From NCBI GenBank assembly GCA_963706555.1, contig OY970164.1:496001-560000 (forward strand): a stretch of 64,000 nucleotides of DNA, given 5' to 3'. This document shows, piece after piece, positions 40,964-49,022 of this stretch. The first letter of the stretch is position 1; each line of letters begins with the position of its first letter. The stretch comes from Bog-473 sp963706555. Lineage in GTDB: Bacteria; Actinomycetota; Acidimicrobiia; Acidimicrobiales; RAAP-2. The position numbers and the translations under genes were made by a program. The notes under the pieces are model-generated. The model saw nothing but the letters and a program-made list of their open reading frames with translations. It was not told the origin of the DNA and did not search any database.

Positions 40964-42205
40964 TCACAGGACCCGGCGCCCCGGGCTGAACGTGGCGGGA
41001 ATTCTCGCCCACCCCCCGATGCCCGACCAGTTCGGGTATTCCACCACCTGCGCCTGATCCACCCGATAGTCCGGCATCCGCAGCAACACCTGGCGTACGA
41101 TCTCCTTGAACTGCGCCCGAGCGAGATGCGATCCGGGGCAACGATGGATCCCCAGGCCGAACGCCACATGTCGATTGGGGAAGCGATCAACGATGAACTG
41201 TTCTGCGTCGGGAAAGGCACTCTCGTCGTGGCACGCCGACACCTCGCTGAGGAGCACGCGGTCACCCGCCGCGATGTGGCAGCCCCCGAGCTCCGTGTCT
41301 CGCGCCGCAATGCGTGCATGGGTACGCGCCGGCGGATACATCCGGAGGAATTCCTCGGTGCCCGAGTCGAGAATGGTGGGGTCATCGAGGAACCGGGGTC
41401 GGAGGTCGGAATGCCGGCCCAGGTACAACAGCGCCGACGACGTGAGTGAGGTCGTCGTATCGACACCACCGCCCACCACGAGAAGGACGACCGCCTCGGC
41501 GTCCGAGAGCGCTATCTGGTGCCCGTCCACGTCATGCGACACGATGAAGCTCATGGCATCCTCGCGAGGATGGCCCAGGCGCTCCAAGAGCTCCTCCTGG
41601 ACCCTCGTGCCGACCCAGGCGACATCCGCCAGTGCCTGTGCAAACTCGGGCGTCGTGCGGTCGAAGCTTCCGGTTCCATGGAAGGCGTTCGACATACGCG
41701 CCCAGTCAGACTGCGGGAATCCGAGGAGCTCCAACGAAACTGCAGCCGGGATAGGGCAGGCGATGTCGTCGGTCATGTCGCACTGCCCCGATTCGATCAC
41801 CTGGTCGATGGCGTGCGTCACCCAATGCGCGATGCGTGGCTGCAGACGTTGGACGGCTCCCGGGGAGAGCAACTCACTGAGGATGCGCCGCAGAGGATGC
41901 CACTCCGGCGGATCGAGTTCCTCGGGGTAGAGCGGCGGGATCTTCAAGTTGCCCACACTCAGCGACGAGACGTCGGGATCGACCCGCGCGGAGGAGAAGG
42001 TCTCCCAATCCTTGAAGGCGGTCGCAACCTCCTGATAGCCGGAGATGACCCAGTGACCCCCGTTCGCCTCGGTCCAGGCGACCGGACACTCCTGGCGGAC
42101 ATCGCGCCAGGCGCGGTCCGATTCAGCCAGGCTCCGCTGCCGGTAGTGATCGAAGTCGATCAGGGGCTGCTTCGTCACGCCCCCGCCGATCTCGGATCCG
42201 TCCAT
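40964..42205 (-). CDS. cytochrome P450
   Basis: A 413-residue soluble bacterial P450. The I-helix oxygen-binding segment is VVGGGVDTTTSL, the K-helix ExxR is EEFLR, and the heme-binding loop is FGLGIHRCPGSHLAR, whose Cys ligates the iron. The closest general type is the actinobacterial CYP families acting on terpenoid, fatty or aromatic substrates, but the substrate cannot be read from sequence. ATG 42205 has GGGAGGG 3-5 nt upstream; the longer frame upstream was rejected. The ferredoxin gene follows. An amidohydrolase is transcribed divergently, 107 nt away, and may share the pathway. Confidence 0.94.
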   Translation of the reverse strand: MDGSEIGGGVTKQPLIDFDHYRQRSLAESDRAWRDVRQECPVAWTEANGGHWVISGYQEVATAFKDWETFSSARVDPDVSSLSVGNLKIPPLYPEELDPPEWHPLRRILSELLSPGAVQRLQPRIAHWVTHAIDQVIESGQCDMTDDIACPIPAAVSLELLGFPQSDWARMSNAFHGTGSFDRTTPEFAQALADVAWVGTRVQEELLERLGHPREDAMSFIVSHDVDGHQIALSDAEAVVLLVVGGGVDTTTSLTSSALLYLGRHSDLRPRFLDDPTILDSGTEEFLRMYPPARTHARIAARDTELGGCHIAAGDRVLLSEVSACHDESAFPDAEQFIVDRFPNRHVAFGLGIHRCPGSHLARAQFKEIVRQVLLRMPDYRVDQAQVVEYPNWSGIGGWARIPATFSPGRRVL

Positions 42206-42300
42206 CTTCCCTCCCCGTCGCTCGCCACAGCACTGTAGGGCCATGCCCCCCTCCGATGCCACGTCCGGGCAGGGGCGACGCACGCCGCGGCGTCCTTCTC

Positions 42301-42306
42301 TACGCT
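42301..42306 (+). promoter_or_regulatory. -10 box of the amidohydrolase gene (leaderless)
   Basis: TACGCT, 6 nt, then ATG 42313. Confidence 0.45.
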
Positions 42307-42312
42307 GGCCGG

Positions 42313-43470
42313 ATGACAGAAGTCGTGATCGATGCCGATACCCACCTCTTCGAGACGGGGGCGCTGTGGGGCGACCATCTTCCCAAGGCCCGCCGGGACT
42401 TGGCGGTTCGCATTGAGCAGGACGCACTGGGCTACGCATGGTTGACCGCCCCCGACGGCGCGCGCATCCACCTGGCGGAGGTCCACACGCCCGGCGACAT
42501 CATGACGATGGGCACACGACGCATCCGGCAACGTGCAGGGCTGCCGCCGGCTGTCCCCTTCGAGGCGCTCGAGGCCCACGATCACGACCCCGGCGCCCGG
42601 GTCGCACTCATGGACCACCAGGGCGTTGACCAAGCGATCGTGTTCCCGAATTTCGGTCTCTTCTGGGTGCGGACCCTCGAAGACCGGTTGGACACACAGC
42701 TGGCCAACATGGAGGCGTGGAACCGCTGGGCCACCGACGGGATCCGGCCCGCGGGGAAAGGTCGACTCCACCCCGTCGGGCACGTCTCGCTCCGCGATCC
42801 GGCCTGGCTCGACGCCCAACTCGCCGCCCTCTCGGCGGCAGGCGTGTCCGCGGCAATGGTGCCGATCGGCCCGGTCGACGGCCGGCCCTTCTCGCACGAG
42901 GACCTCGACCGGTGCTGGAGCGCATTCGAGAACCACGGTGTGGCCGTCGTCTTCCACATCTCCGACGGCCCCCGGCCCTTTGACGATGCGTGGTATGACG
43001 GTGACAGCAACCCCATCGAGCCCCTCTTGATGTCCTCGTTCATCTCGGTCACCCCCATGCTGGCCCTGACCGACTTGGCAGTGGGCGGCGTGCTGGCCCG
43101 TCATCCGGGCTTGCGGATCGGCTTGGTCGAATTCACCTCGTCGTGGTTCGGTCAGTTCCTCTCATCCCTCGACGCCTGCTACAAGTTCCATGCCGGCTAC
43201 AACGGTCTGTCCCCCGCCCACCTCGATCTCCTCCCGAGCGAGTACATCCGACGGCATGTGCGGGTTGCGACCTTCGGCTTCGAACATCCGGCCGAGTTGG
43301 CGGCGAGCTTCGGCGACCTCTACATGTTCGGCAGCGACTATCCCCACGCCGAAGGGTTGGCGCATCCCCTCGAAGATTTCCAAGCCAGCGGTGGGCCCGC
43401 ACCCTCGGCGCAGGCCACAGGCCTCTACCGGGACAACGCAGCGTGGGTACTCGGCCAGCCCGCTGCCTGA
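42313..43470 (+). CDS. amidohydrolase family 2 (TIM-barrel metal hydrolase)
   Basis: A 385-residue amidohydrolase_2 protein (ACMSD-like group of decarboxylases and hydrolases). The metal-binding start is VVIDADTHLFE (D-x-H), a later His lies in VVFHISDG, and the C-terminal Asp motif is MFGSDYPHAEG. Such enzymes decarboxylate or hydrolyse cyclic or aromatic carboxylates with one divalent metal. A second member of the family occurs at 56992-58115 in the catabolic operon. The start is set by TACGCT 6 nt upstream of the ATG. It is divergent from P450-ferredoxin and convergent with the TIGR01777 SDR gene, which ends 5 nt away. Confidence 0.88.
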   Translation: MTEVVIDADTHLFETGALWGDHLPKARRDLAVRIEQDALGYAWLTAPDGARIHLAEVHTPGDIMTMGTRRIRQRAGLPPAVPFEALEAHDHDPGARVALMDHQGVDQAIVFPNFGLFWVRTLEDRLDTQLANMEAWNRWATDGIRPAGKGRLHPVGHVSLRDPAWLDAQLAALSAAGVSAAMVPIGPVDGRPFSHEDLDRCWSAFENHGVAVVFHISDGPRPFDDAWYDGDSNPIEPLLMSSFISVTPMLALTDLAVGGVLARHPGLRIGLVEFTSSWFGQFLSSLDACYKFHAGYNGLSPAHLDLLPSEYIRRHVRVATFGFEHPAELAASFGDLYMFGSDYPHAEGLAHPLEDFQASGGPAPSAQATGLYRDNAAWVLGQPAA

Positions 43471-43474
43471 CGAT

Positions 43475-44374
43475 TCAACGATCCCCGAGGGCCGTGACCA
43501 GCGCTTCGGGAAGAGTCGGATCGGCGAAGGAGAATCCCGCCGCGAGCAGACGCTGTGGCACCGCTCGCTGCGACGCCAGAAGGAACTCCGCTGCCATGTC
43601 GTCGCCCAACGCCAACCGGATCACCTTCTCTGGTATGACTAGGCGGGCCGGTCGGTGCAAGGCTCGCCCCAACTCCTTGGTGAACCTCGCATTCGAGACG
43701 GGATTTGGAGCAGTGACGTTGTACGGGCCGGACATCGTCGAATCGCGCAGCAACAAGGAGATGGCAGCGACGACGTCGCGGCACGTGATCCAACTGAGCT
43801 GCTGAGAGCCGCGCCCCAGCCGGGCGCCCAAGCCGAGCTGGAATGGCGGCAGCTGCTTCTTCAGGGCGCCGCCGCCACCGCTCAGCACGACGCCGGTGCG
43901 CATCGTGACCACCCGGATATCCCTCGCGGCTGCCGGGGCCGTCGCCGACTCCCACTGCGCACAGACATCAGCCAGGAACCCGGCCCCGTTGCCCGAATCC
44001 TCGGTCAGCACCTCGTCGCCTCGCGACCCGTAGTAGCCCACGGCTGACGCACTCACCATGACCGAGGGCGGAACCGGCAAGTTCGCCAACGCCTCTACCA
44101 GTGTTGTCGTCCCGTCGACCCGGCTCGAGAGGATGACCTCCTTGTACCGCTGCGACCAGCGGCGATTGCCCACCCCGGCGCCGGCGAGATGCACGACGCC
44201 ATCGATGCCCTGCAGCTTGTCGACGTCGATGGTGCCCTTTTCGGGATCCCATGAGACCTGGTCGCCCGTGGCCGACCCTCGGACGATGGGGACGACGTCG
44301 TGTCCCTTCGAGTGCAAGTAGGGAACCAACGAGGAGCCTATGAGTCCACCAGATCCGGTGATAGCAATCTTCAC
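43475..44374 (-). CDS. TIGR01777 family epimerase (SDR)
   Basis: A 299-residue extended SDR of the TIGR01777/YfcH family. It starts VKIAITGSGGLIGSSLVPYL (NAD(P)-binding GxxGxxG), has VVHLAGAGVGNRRW, an active-site SASAVGYYGS and a C-terminal DUF1731-like segment (ARLVIPEKVIRLALGDDMAAEFLLASQRAVPQRLL). It is the last gene of the minus-strand light-locus operon; its GTG start overlaps the stop of the SRPBCC gene as GTGA. Family members are nucleotide-sugar-epimerase-like, but few have proven substrates; here a lipid or sugar modification role is inferred from the neighbours. Confidence 0.9.
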   Translation of the reverse strand: MKIAITGSGGLIGSSLVPYLHSKGHDVVPIVRGSATGDQVSWDPEKGTIDVDKLQGIDGVVHLAGAGVGNRRWSQRYKEVILSSRVDGTTTLVEALANLPVPPSVMVSASAVGYYGSRGDEVLTEDSGNGAGFLADVCAQWESATAPAAARDIRVVTMRTGVVLSGGGGALKKQLPPFQLGLGARLGRGSQQLSWITCRDVVAAISLLLRDSTMSGPYNVTAPNPVSNARFTKELGRALHRPARLVIPEKVIRLALGDDMAAEFLLASQRAVPQRLLAAGFSFADPTLPEALVTALGDR

Positions 44375-44868
44375 GGCCGCGCCGTCTCTCGAGCAGCGCG
44401 CGCCGGGTCGCCGCGTCGCTTCGGGACGGGGTGCTCCACTATCCGACGGCCCAGACGGCGCAGGTTTCTCCTCCACATCGCGGTGAAGACGGGCTTGGCC
44501 AGAAGCTCCCCTACCGTTGACCCCAACCACCACGGAAAACTGAGCTGCTCCTCCCATCCGACCATGGTGGCCGGACCCGCCGCTTCGGTCAGGATGAAGC
44601 GGCCCGACCCGCTGACCACGCCGTCATGTCGCACTCCGATCGCTTCGGAGTCCTCCCACTCGGTGATCTCCATCACATCGGTGAGCCGGATCGGACCGAC
44701 CTTGGTGTCGCACTCGAACCTCGTCCCGACCCCTGATCGTGTGGCACCCAGGAAACGGATCTCTGTCGCATCCATCATCCACGCGACATGGTCCTCGATC
44801 CTCGCCAACTCCGACCACACGCGGCGTCGCTCCGCCGGTATCGCTTCGGACACCCGTACCTTCACCAT
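44371..44868 (-). CDS. SRPBCC family (START-like) protein
   Basis: A 165-residue helix-grip protein of the polyketide cyclase/START superfamily. It begins MVKVRVSEAIPAERRRVWSELARIEDHVAWM, with strands such as VGTRFECDTKVGPIRLTDVMEITEW, and ends with the long helix AKPVFTAMWRRNLRRLGRRIVEH. It likely binds a hydrophobic ligand or lipid intermediate. ATG 44868 is chosen; the upstream frame is the CFA gene tail in another phase. It sits 28 nt after the CFA-type gene and overlaps the SDR by GTGA. Confidence 0.82.
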   Translation of the reverse strand: MVKVRVSEAIPAERRRVWSELARIEDHVAWMMDATEIRFLGATRSGVGTRFECDTKVGPIRLTDVMEITEWEDSEAIGVRHDGVVSGSGRFILTEAAGPATMVGWEEQLSFPWWLGSTVGELLAKPVFTAMWRRNLRRLGRRIVEHPVPKRRGDPARAARETARP

Positions 44869-44896
44869 GGAGCACTCACCGTCCTTCTGGCGACAC

Positions 44897-46151
44897 TCAC
44901 GCCTTCGTAGCCAGGACGAACTGCGCGACGTCAAGATACCCGCTGCGAAATCCCGCTTCACTGTAGGCCAGGTAGAAATCCCACATTCTCCTGAAGGTCC
45001 GGTCAAAGCCGAGTTCGTCGATACGCTCGCTTTTGGCGTCGAACTGGTCTCGCCAGCGCCGCAGCGTGATGGCGTAGCTCTCCCCGAACGACAAGTGGTC
45101 GACCACCTCGAGCGAGGTGTGATCGCTGAGGGTCTGGCGGATCGCTTGGGCCGAAGGGATCACGCCACCCGGGAAGATGTACTTGTGGATCCACGTCCAT
45201 GAGTTCTTCGTGACCAGTAACCGATCATGCGCCATCAGAATCTGTCTGAAGGCCGACGCGACCCCCGGGTGCCAACCTCTTTTCGAGGGTGCCGAAGTAG
45301 TCGGGCCACCACCGCGCACCGACCGCCTCGATCATCTCCACGCTCAGCACGACGTCGAACTGTCCGGTCACGTCCCGATAGTCTTCGACGCGGACATCAA
45401 CGGCTGACGACATGTCGGACTGCTCTATCCGCGCCCGGGCCAGCACCGCCTGTTCCTCCGACAACGTCACAGTCGTCACGCGTGCCCCCCGCATGGCGGC
45501 GCGCAACGCCAACGCGCCCCAACCTGTGCCGATCTCCAAGACACGCGATCCCGACCGCACCCCGGTGGCGTCAAGGAGTCGATCCATCTTTGCGGCCTGC
45601 GCCTCGGCCAGTGACTCCTCGGCCCCACCCACGAAGAGTGCGGACGAATAGGTCATCGACTCGTCCAAGAAGGCAGCGAACAGGTCGTTCGAGAGGTCAT
45701 AGTGACGGGCGATATTGCGGCGGGCCCCGTCACGGTCGTTGTCCTCCTGCTCGGGGTGCCGGGGCTCATGGATCCGACGTAGCCACTGCAGCTTCGGGTG
45801 GACAAGGGTGTCGACGTGGCGGGCCATGGCTTCGAGGACATCGACCAGATACGGCGCGTCCCAATCACCGGCCATGTACGCCTCACCGAAACCGATCTTG
45901 CCCGCACGTCCCAGCCGGGTGAAGAACGCATCCGGGTGCCGGACTTCCAGCAACGGCCCCTCGGTCGGCCCCAGCGACGTCCCGTCCGGGAAGCGCAGGT
46001 GGACCCCGGCTTGGCGCACCGCCCGCCGGAGGACCAGCCTCGCCAGTGCGGCCCGGACCGACGCCCGCCCGGGCTCGGCCAACCCCGGCCACCGCTCTCC
46101 GTCAGGCTCGAGAAACGGGGCGTGGAGCCCGATGTCGAGTGACGAGCTCAC
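44897..46151 (-). CDS. cyclopropane-fatty-acid synthase-type SAM methyltransferase, frameshifted
   Basis: About 417 residues after correction. It has the class I SAM fold of CFA/mycolic acid cyclopropane synthases: NIARHYDLSNDLFAAFLDESMTYSSALF, the SAM motif VLEIGTGWGALALRAA, YRDVTGQFDVVLSVEMIEAV, and the C-terminal SWTWIHKYIFPGGVIPS. It would methylate or cyclopropanate unsaturated acyl chains in membrane phospholipid. The frame breaks at 45242-45245: GRVGLQ continues as ILMAHDRLLVTKN only if one of four bases is removed. GTG 46151 overlaps the DUF1365 stop (GTGA). Cotranscription with the amine-oxidase-like gene and DUF1365 is a recurrent arrangement in light or singlet-oxygen stress loci. 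Confidence 0.85.
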
Positions 46152-46822
46152 CTCGGTTGCACCTTGAGACCGCGACCCCACAGACGGAGCCCCTGCCATT
46201 GGATCAGGAGGCGTGTGCGGGCGGCGGAATGACGGAGGGCGGACCTGAGAACCGTTCTCGGGGTGATCGACTGTCGCCGACCTTGCAGCGTCGCCACGAA
46301 TGGTGCCTCTCCTCGTCGTTCGAGTGTCACCGAGATGCCCACGGTGGAGTCGGGCGGATCGACCCTGATCCGATAGGTCCCGTCGATCGCGTTGAAGGGC
46401 GAGACGTACATCGCCTTGTCGACCTCCGCCCCATTGCCGGCGTTCGGTTCGAGCAGGTACGCGTGCCGCTCCCCGTAGGTGTTGTGCACCTCGATCACGA
46501 CGGCGCATTGTGCACCGGCATCGTCGTAGCACCAGAAGACCGTGATCGGATTGAAGACGTAGCCGAGCGTACGCGCTCCTGTCAGCATCGCCACGCGGGA
46601 CGCCGTGACCCCACGCTCCTCGAGGAGCCGCCGAATATCCATGTGATCCCTGCGCCTGATGCGGACGAACCACCATGCGATTCCCCGCGGCTGTGGCAGC
46701 CGGTCGAAATCCACCAACCAATAGGACGCACCGTACGTGAACCGGTGCCGCAACGGCGAGTGCCGGGCGTGGGTGACTTCTGCGTCATACAGCCGGGGAA
46801 GGTCGAGCATCGCGCTCACCAT
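46148..46822 (-). CDS. DUF1365 family protein
   Basis: A 224-residue DUF1365 protein. Typical features are LYDAEVTHARHSPLRHRFTY, ASYWLVDFDRLP, the strongly conserved LGYVFNPITVFWCYD and EVHNTYGERHAYLL, and an ending with a basic segment. The family nearly always accompanies an FAD amine-oxidase-like gene and a CFA-type methyltransferase, as it does here, which implies a shared lipid-modification step, but its chemistry is not established. ATG 46822 overlaps the stop of the upstream gene (ATGGTGA). Its own stop overlaps the CFA start. Confidence 0.92.
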   Translation of the reverse strand: MVSAMLDLPRLYDAEVTHARHSPLRHRFTYGASYWLVDFDRLPQPRGIAWWFVRIRRRDHMDIRRLLEERGVTASRVAMLTGARTLGYVFNPITVFWCYDDAGAQCAVVIEVHNTYGERHAYLLEPNAGNGAEVDKAMYVSPFNAIDGTYRIRVDPPDSTVGISVTLERRGEAPFVATLQGRRQSITPRTVLRSALRHSAARTRLLIQWQGLRLWGRGLKVQPR

Positions 46823-48117
46823 GTCGCTCCTAAGGAGGCGGCGGCAGCCACGCCGGCCCGGCAGCCATCTTCGTGAAAGCCCCATCCGTGATATGCCCCC
46901 GCAAATGCGATCGTGCCGTCGTTGAGGCCGGGGAGGTGTCGCTGCGCCGCCACCGAGGTCAGGGTGTAGATCGGGTGCTCGTACATCATGCGGTCGATGA
47001 CGAGGTCGGGATCGATCCGTGCCATGCCGTTGAGCGTGACGAGGTGGGGGGTGGCCGACGGCAGCGACTGCAGTCGGGTCATGTCATACGAGACGAGGAC
47101 ACTGTCAGTGTCAGCCTCACAGCCCGGCAGGAGATAGTTCCACGAGCTTCTGGCCCTCACTGCCCGCGGCAGCACGCCTTCATCGCGGTGCAGGAAGGTC
47201 TCGTTCTTGGAATACCCGAACGCGCTCAGCACCGCTCGCTCACGAGTGGTCGGATAGGCCAGAAGGCGTAGTGAGTCGTCCGCGTGGGTCGCCATCACCA
47301 CGCGGTCAAAGGTCGCCACGTCGTCGCAATCATCGTGGATCTCGACGCCGGTCGAGGTCCTGCAGACCGAACGGACCGGGGTTGCCGTCTGCACCGCGTG
47401 TAGTTCCTTGGCGAGCCTCTCGACGTAGACCCGGGAGCCTCCTTTGATCGTTCGCCATTGCGGTGAACCGGCAACCGACAACATGCCGTGATTGTCGAAG
47501 AATACGAAGAGATGCCGAGCCGGGTACTCCAGTGCCACCGCGGTGGCGGCAGACCATACGGACGAGACCAGCGGAACGATGAAATGGCGAACGAAAGAGC
47601 GGGAGAATCTCCCCTCGACCAGGAACTCCTGCAAGGTGAGGCGGTCGTCCCCCTCCGCGATCGTCATCTTCGCCAGGCGATGGAACCTCTTGATCTCGAC
47701 GAGCATCGTCACGAACGACGGGGTGACGGCCGACCGAGGCCGCGCCAGGACGCCGCCCAGGCCGCGACCTCCTGCATACTCGAGACCGCATCCCTCGCAG
47801 CGCACCGACATGCTCATCTCGGACGGTTGCGTCGCGACGCCGAGCTCGCCCAGAAGCCTCCGAAACAGCGGATACGTCGAATCGTTGTAGACGATGAATC
47901 CGGAATCGACCGGGATCGTCCCGGCGTCCTGTGTCACGACATGGTGCGTGTGCGCATGGCCGCCGAGTCGGTCCTCCGCCTCATACAGCGTGACGTCAAA
48001 CCTCTCCTGAAGAAGGTAAGCCGCTGTGAGCCCGGCAACACCTGCACCGACCACCGCAACGCGCTGCCGCGCCGCCCCACCTCGATCCGTCAAGAGGTCG
48101 CCTTCTTCCACCCGCAC
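46816..48117 (-). CDS. FAD-dependent amine-oxidase-like protein (NAD/FAD binding)
   Basis: A 433-residue flavoprotein: VAVVGAGVAGLTAAYLLQERFDVTLYEA (dinucleotide-binding fold), DRLGGHAHTHHV, and VDSGFIVYNDSTYPLF. It ends with IAFAGAYHGWGFHEDGCRAG, the FAD-closing motif of this family of predicted desaturases or dehydrogenases (COG2907). In Rhodobacter, related genes belong to the singlet-oxygen regulon and to methylated/furan fatty acid synthesis, so a role in fatty-acyl oxidation next to the CFA enzyme is the best inference. The GTG start (48117) is not certain: a leaderless ATG at 48125 opens an 11-codon ORF overlapping it. Confidence 0.88.
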   Translation of the reverse strand: MRVEEGDLLTDRGGAARQRVAVVGAGVAGLTAAYLLQERFDVTLYEAEDRLGGHAHTHHVVTQDAGTIPVDSGFIVYNDSTYPLFRRLLGELGVATQPSEMSMSVRCEGCGLEYAGGRGLGGVLARPRSAVTPSFVTMLVEIKRFHRLAKMTIAEGDDRLTLQEFLVEGRFSRSFVRHFIVPLVSSVWSAATAVALEYPARHLFVFFDNHGMLSVAGSPQWRTIKGGSRVYVERLAKELHAVQTATPVRSVCRTSTGVEIHDDCDDVATFDRVVMATHADDSLRLLAYPTTRERAVLSAFGYSKNETFLHRDEGVLPRAVRARSSWNYLLPGCEADTDSVLVSYDMTRLQSLPSATPHLVTLNGMARIDPDLVIDRMMYEHPIYTLTSVAAQRHLPGLNDGTIAFAGAYHGWGFHEDGCRAGVAAAASLGATW

Positions 48118-48132
48118 GCAGTCATCTGCATG

Positions 48133-48148
48133 ACTTTAGTGCTAAAAT
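48133..48148. promoter_or_regulatory. palindromic operator over both divergent -10 boxes of the light locus
   Basis: TTTAGTGCTAAA (48135-48146; arms TTTAG and CTAAA) spans TAAAGT for the minus-strand operon (48138-48133) and TAAAAT for the regulator gene (48143-48148, 7 nt before GTG 48156). One bound protein could block both directions. The assignment to the B12 regulator is inferred. Confidence 0.55.
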
Positions 48149-48155
48149 CGTGCCA

Positions 48156-49022
48156 GTGAGCAGCGGGCCGAGAACCATGACTCTGCAGGAGGCCGCCGAC
48201 CGGCTCGGCGTGCACTACATGACGGCCTACCGCTACATCCGGCAAGGGCGGTTGCCGGCCACCCGCGAGGGTGCCGCGTGGAAGATCCGCACAGTCGATG
48301 TGAACGCCTTGCGCGGTCCCTCGGCGAAACGAGCGCGATGTGGTCCGGCGAGAGTGCGAGCGGACGCCGAGGGACTGGAGCGCCGCATGGTGGCCGGTGA
48401 CGGCACGGGCGCCTGGTGGCTGGTGAAGAGCCACCTCGACGGTGGTCTCGATCCCACCGGGGTCGTGAACGAGCTCGTCATCCCGGCGCTTCGCTCCATC
48501 GGGGAGCACTGGGCCGGCGGAGACCTCTCAGTGGCGGATGAGCACCGGGCGACCGCCGTCGCCCAGCGCCTGATCGGTCACCTCGGTCTGCAGTTCGGCC
48601 GCCGCGGCAAGAGCCGCGGCGCCATCGCGCTCGCCGCGCCGTCAGGCGATCTCCACACGCTCCCCGTCGCAATCGTCGCCGATCTTCTCCGCTGGCGAGG
48701 CTTCGAGGTACTCGAGCTCGGAGGCAATACGCCGGCCGACGCCCTCGCCGACGCCGTCACCCATCAGGATCGCCTGCTCGCGGTCGGCATCGTCTCGACC
48801 ACACCCGGGCTGGAAGCGCATGTCGCCTCGTCGGTGCGATCGGTGCGTGCGGCGGTGCCCGATGTCACCATTTTCCTCGGCGGCCCCGCCATCCGTTCCA
48901 CGGCACACGCGCTCGAGCTGGGCGGAGACGTCTGGACCGGCCCCGGTCCCGACGCAGCCGTGGAGACCGTGGAGAGCATCGCCGGTTCGATCCGCGAGCG
49001 GGTCCTCAGCAGTGTCGTCTGA
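48156..49022 (+). CDS. CarH/LitR-like B12-binding light-responsive transcriptional regulator
   Basis: About 288 residues. The N-terminal HTH (TLQEAADRLGVHYMTAYRYIRQGRLPA) is of the excisionase/BldC type rather than a full MerR domain. A helical capping domain (about 65-150) contains W-x9-E-H (Trp119, Glu129-His130), the signature of adenosylcobalamin photoreceptors. The cobalamin-binding Rossmann domain (about 155-285) has DLHTLP, with His167 at the lower-axial position, where many B12 proteins have DxHxxG; the residue after the Trp is Ala, not the His used by Thermus CarH. In CarH, light breaks the Co-C bond and releases DNA. GTG 48156 is preferred because TAAAAT lies 7 nt upstream; GTG 48150 is too close. 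It heads the SDR-photolyase operon. Confidence 0.85.
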   Translation: MSSGPRTMTLQEAADRLGVHYMTAYRYIRQGRLPATREGAAWKIRTVDVNALRGPSAKRARCGPARVRADAEGLERRMVAGDGTGAWWLVKSHLDGGLDPTGVVNELVIPALRSIGEHWAGGDLSVADEHRATAVAQRLIGHLGLQFGRRGKSRGAIALAAPSGDLHTLPVAIVADLLRWRGFEVLELGGNTPADALADAVTHQDRLLAVGIVSTTPGLEAHVASSVRSVRAAVPDVTIFLGGPAIRSTAHALELGGDVWTGPGPDAAVETVESIAGSIRERVLSSVV

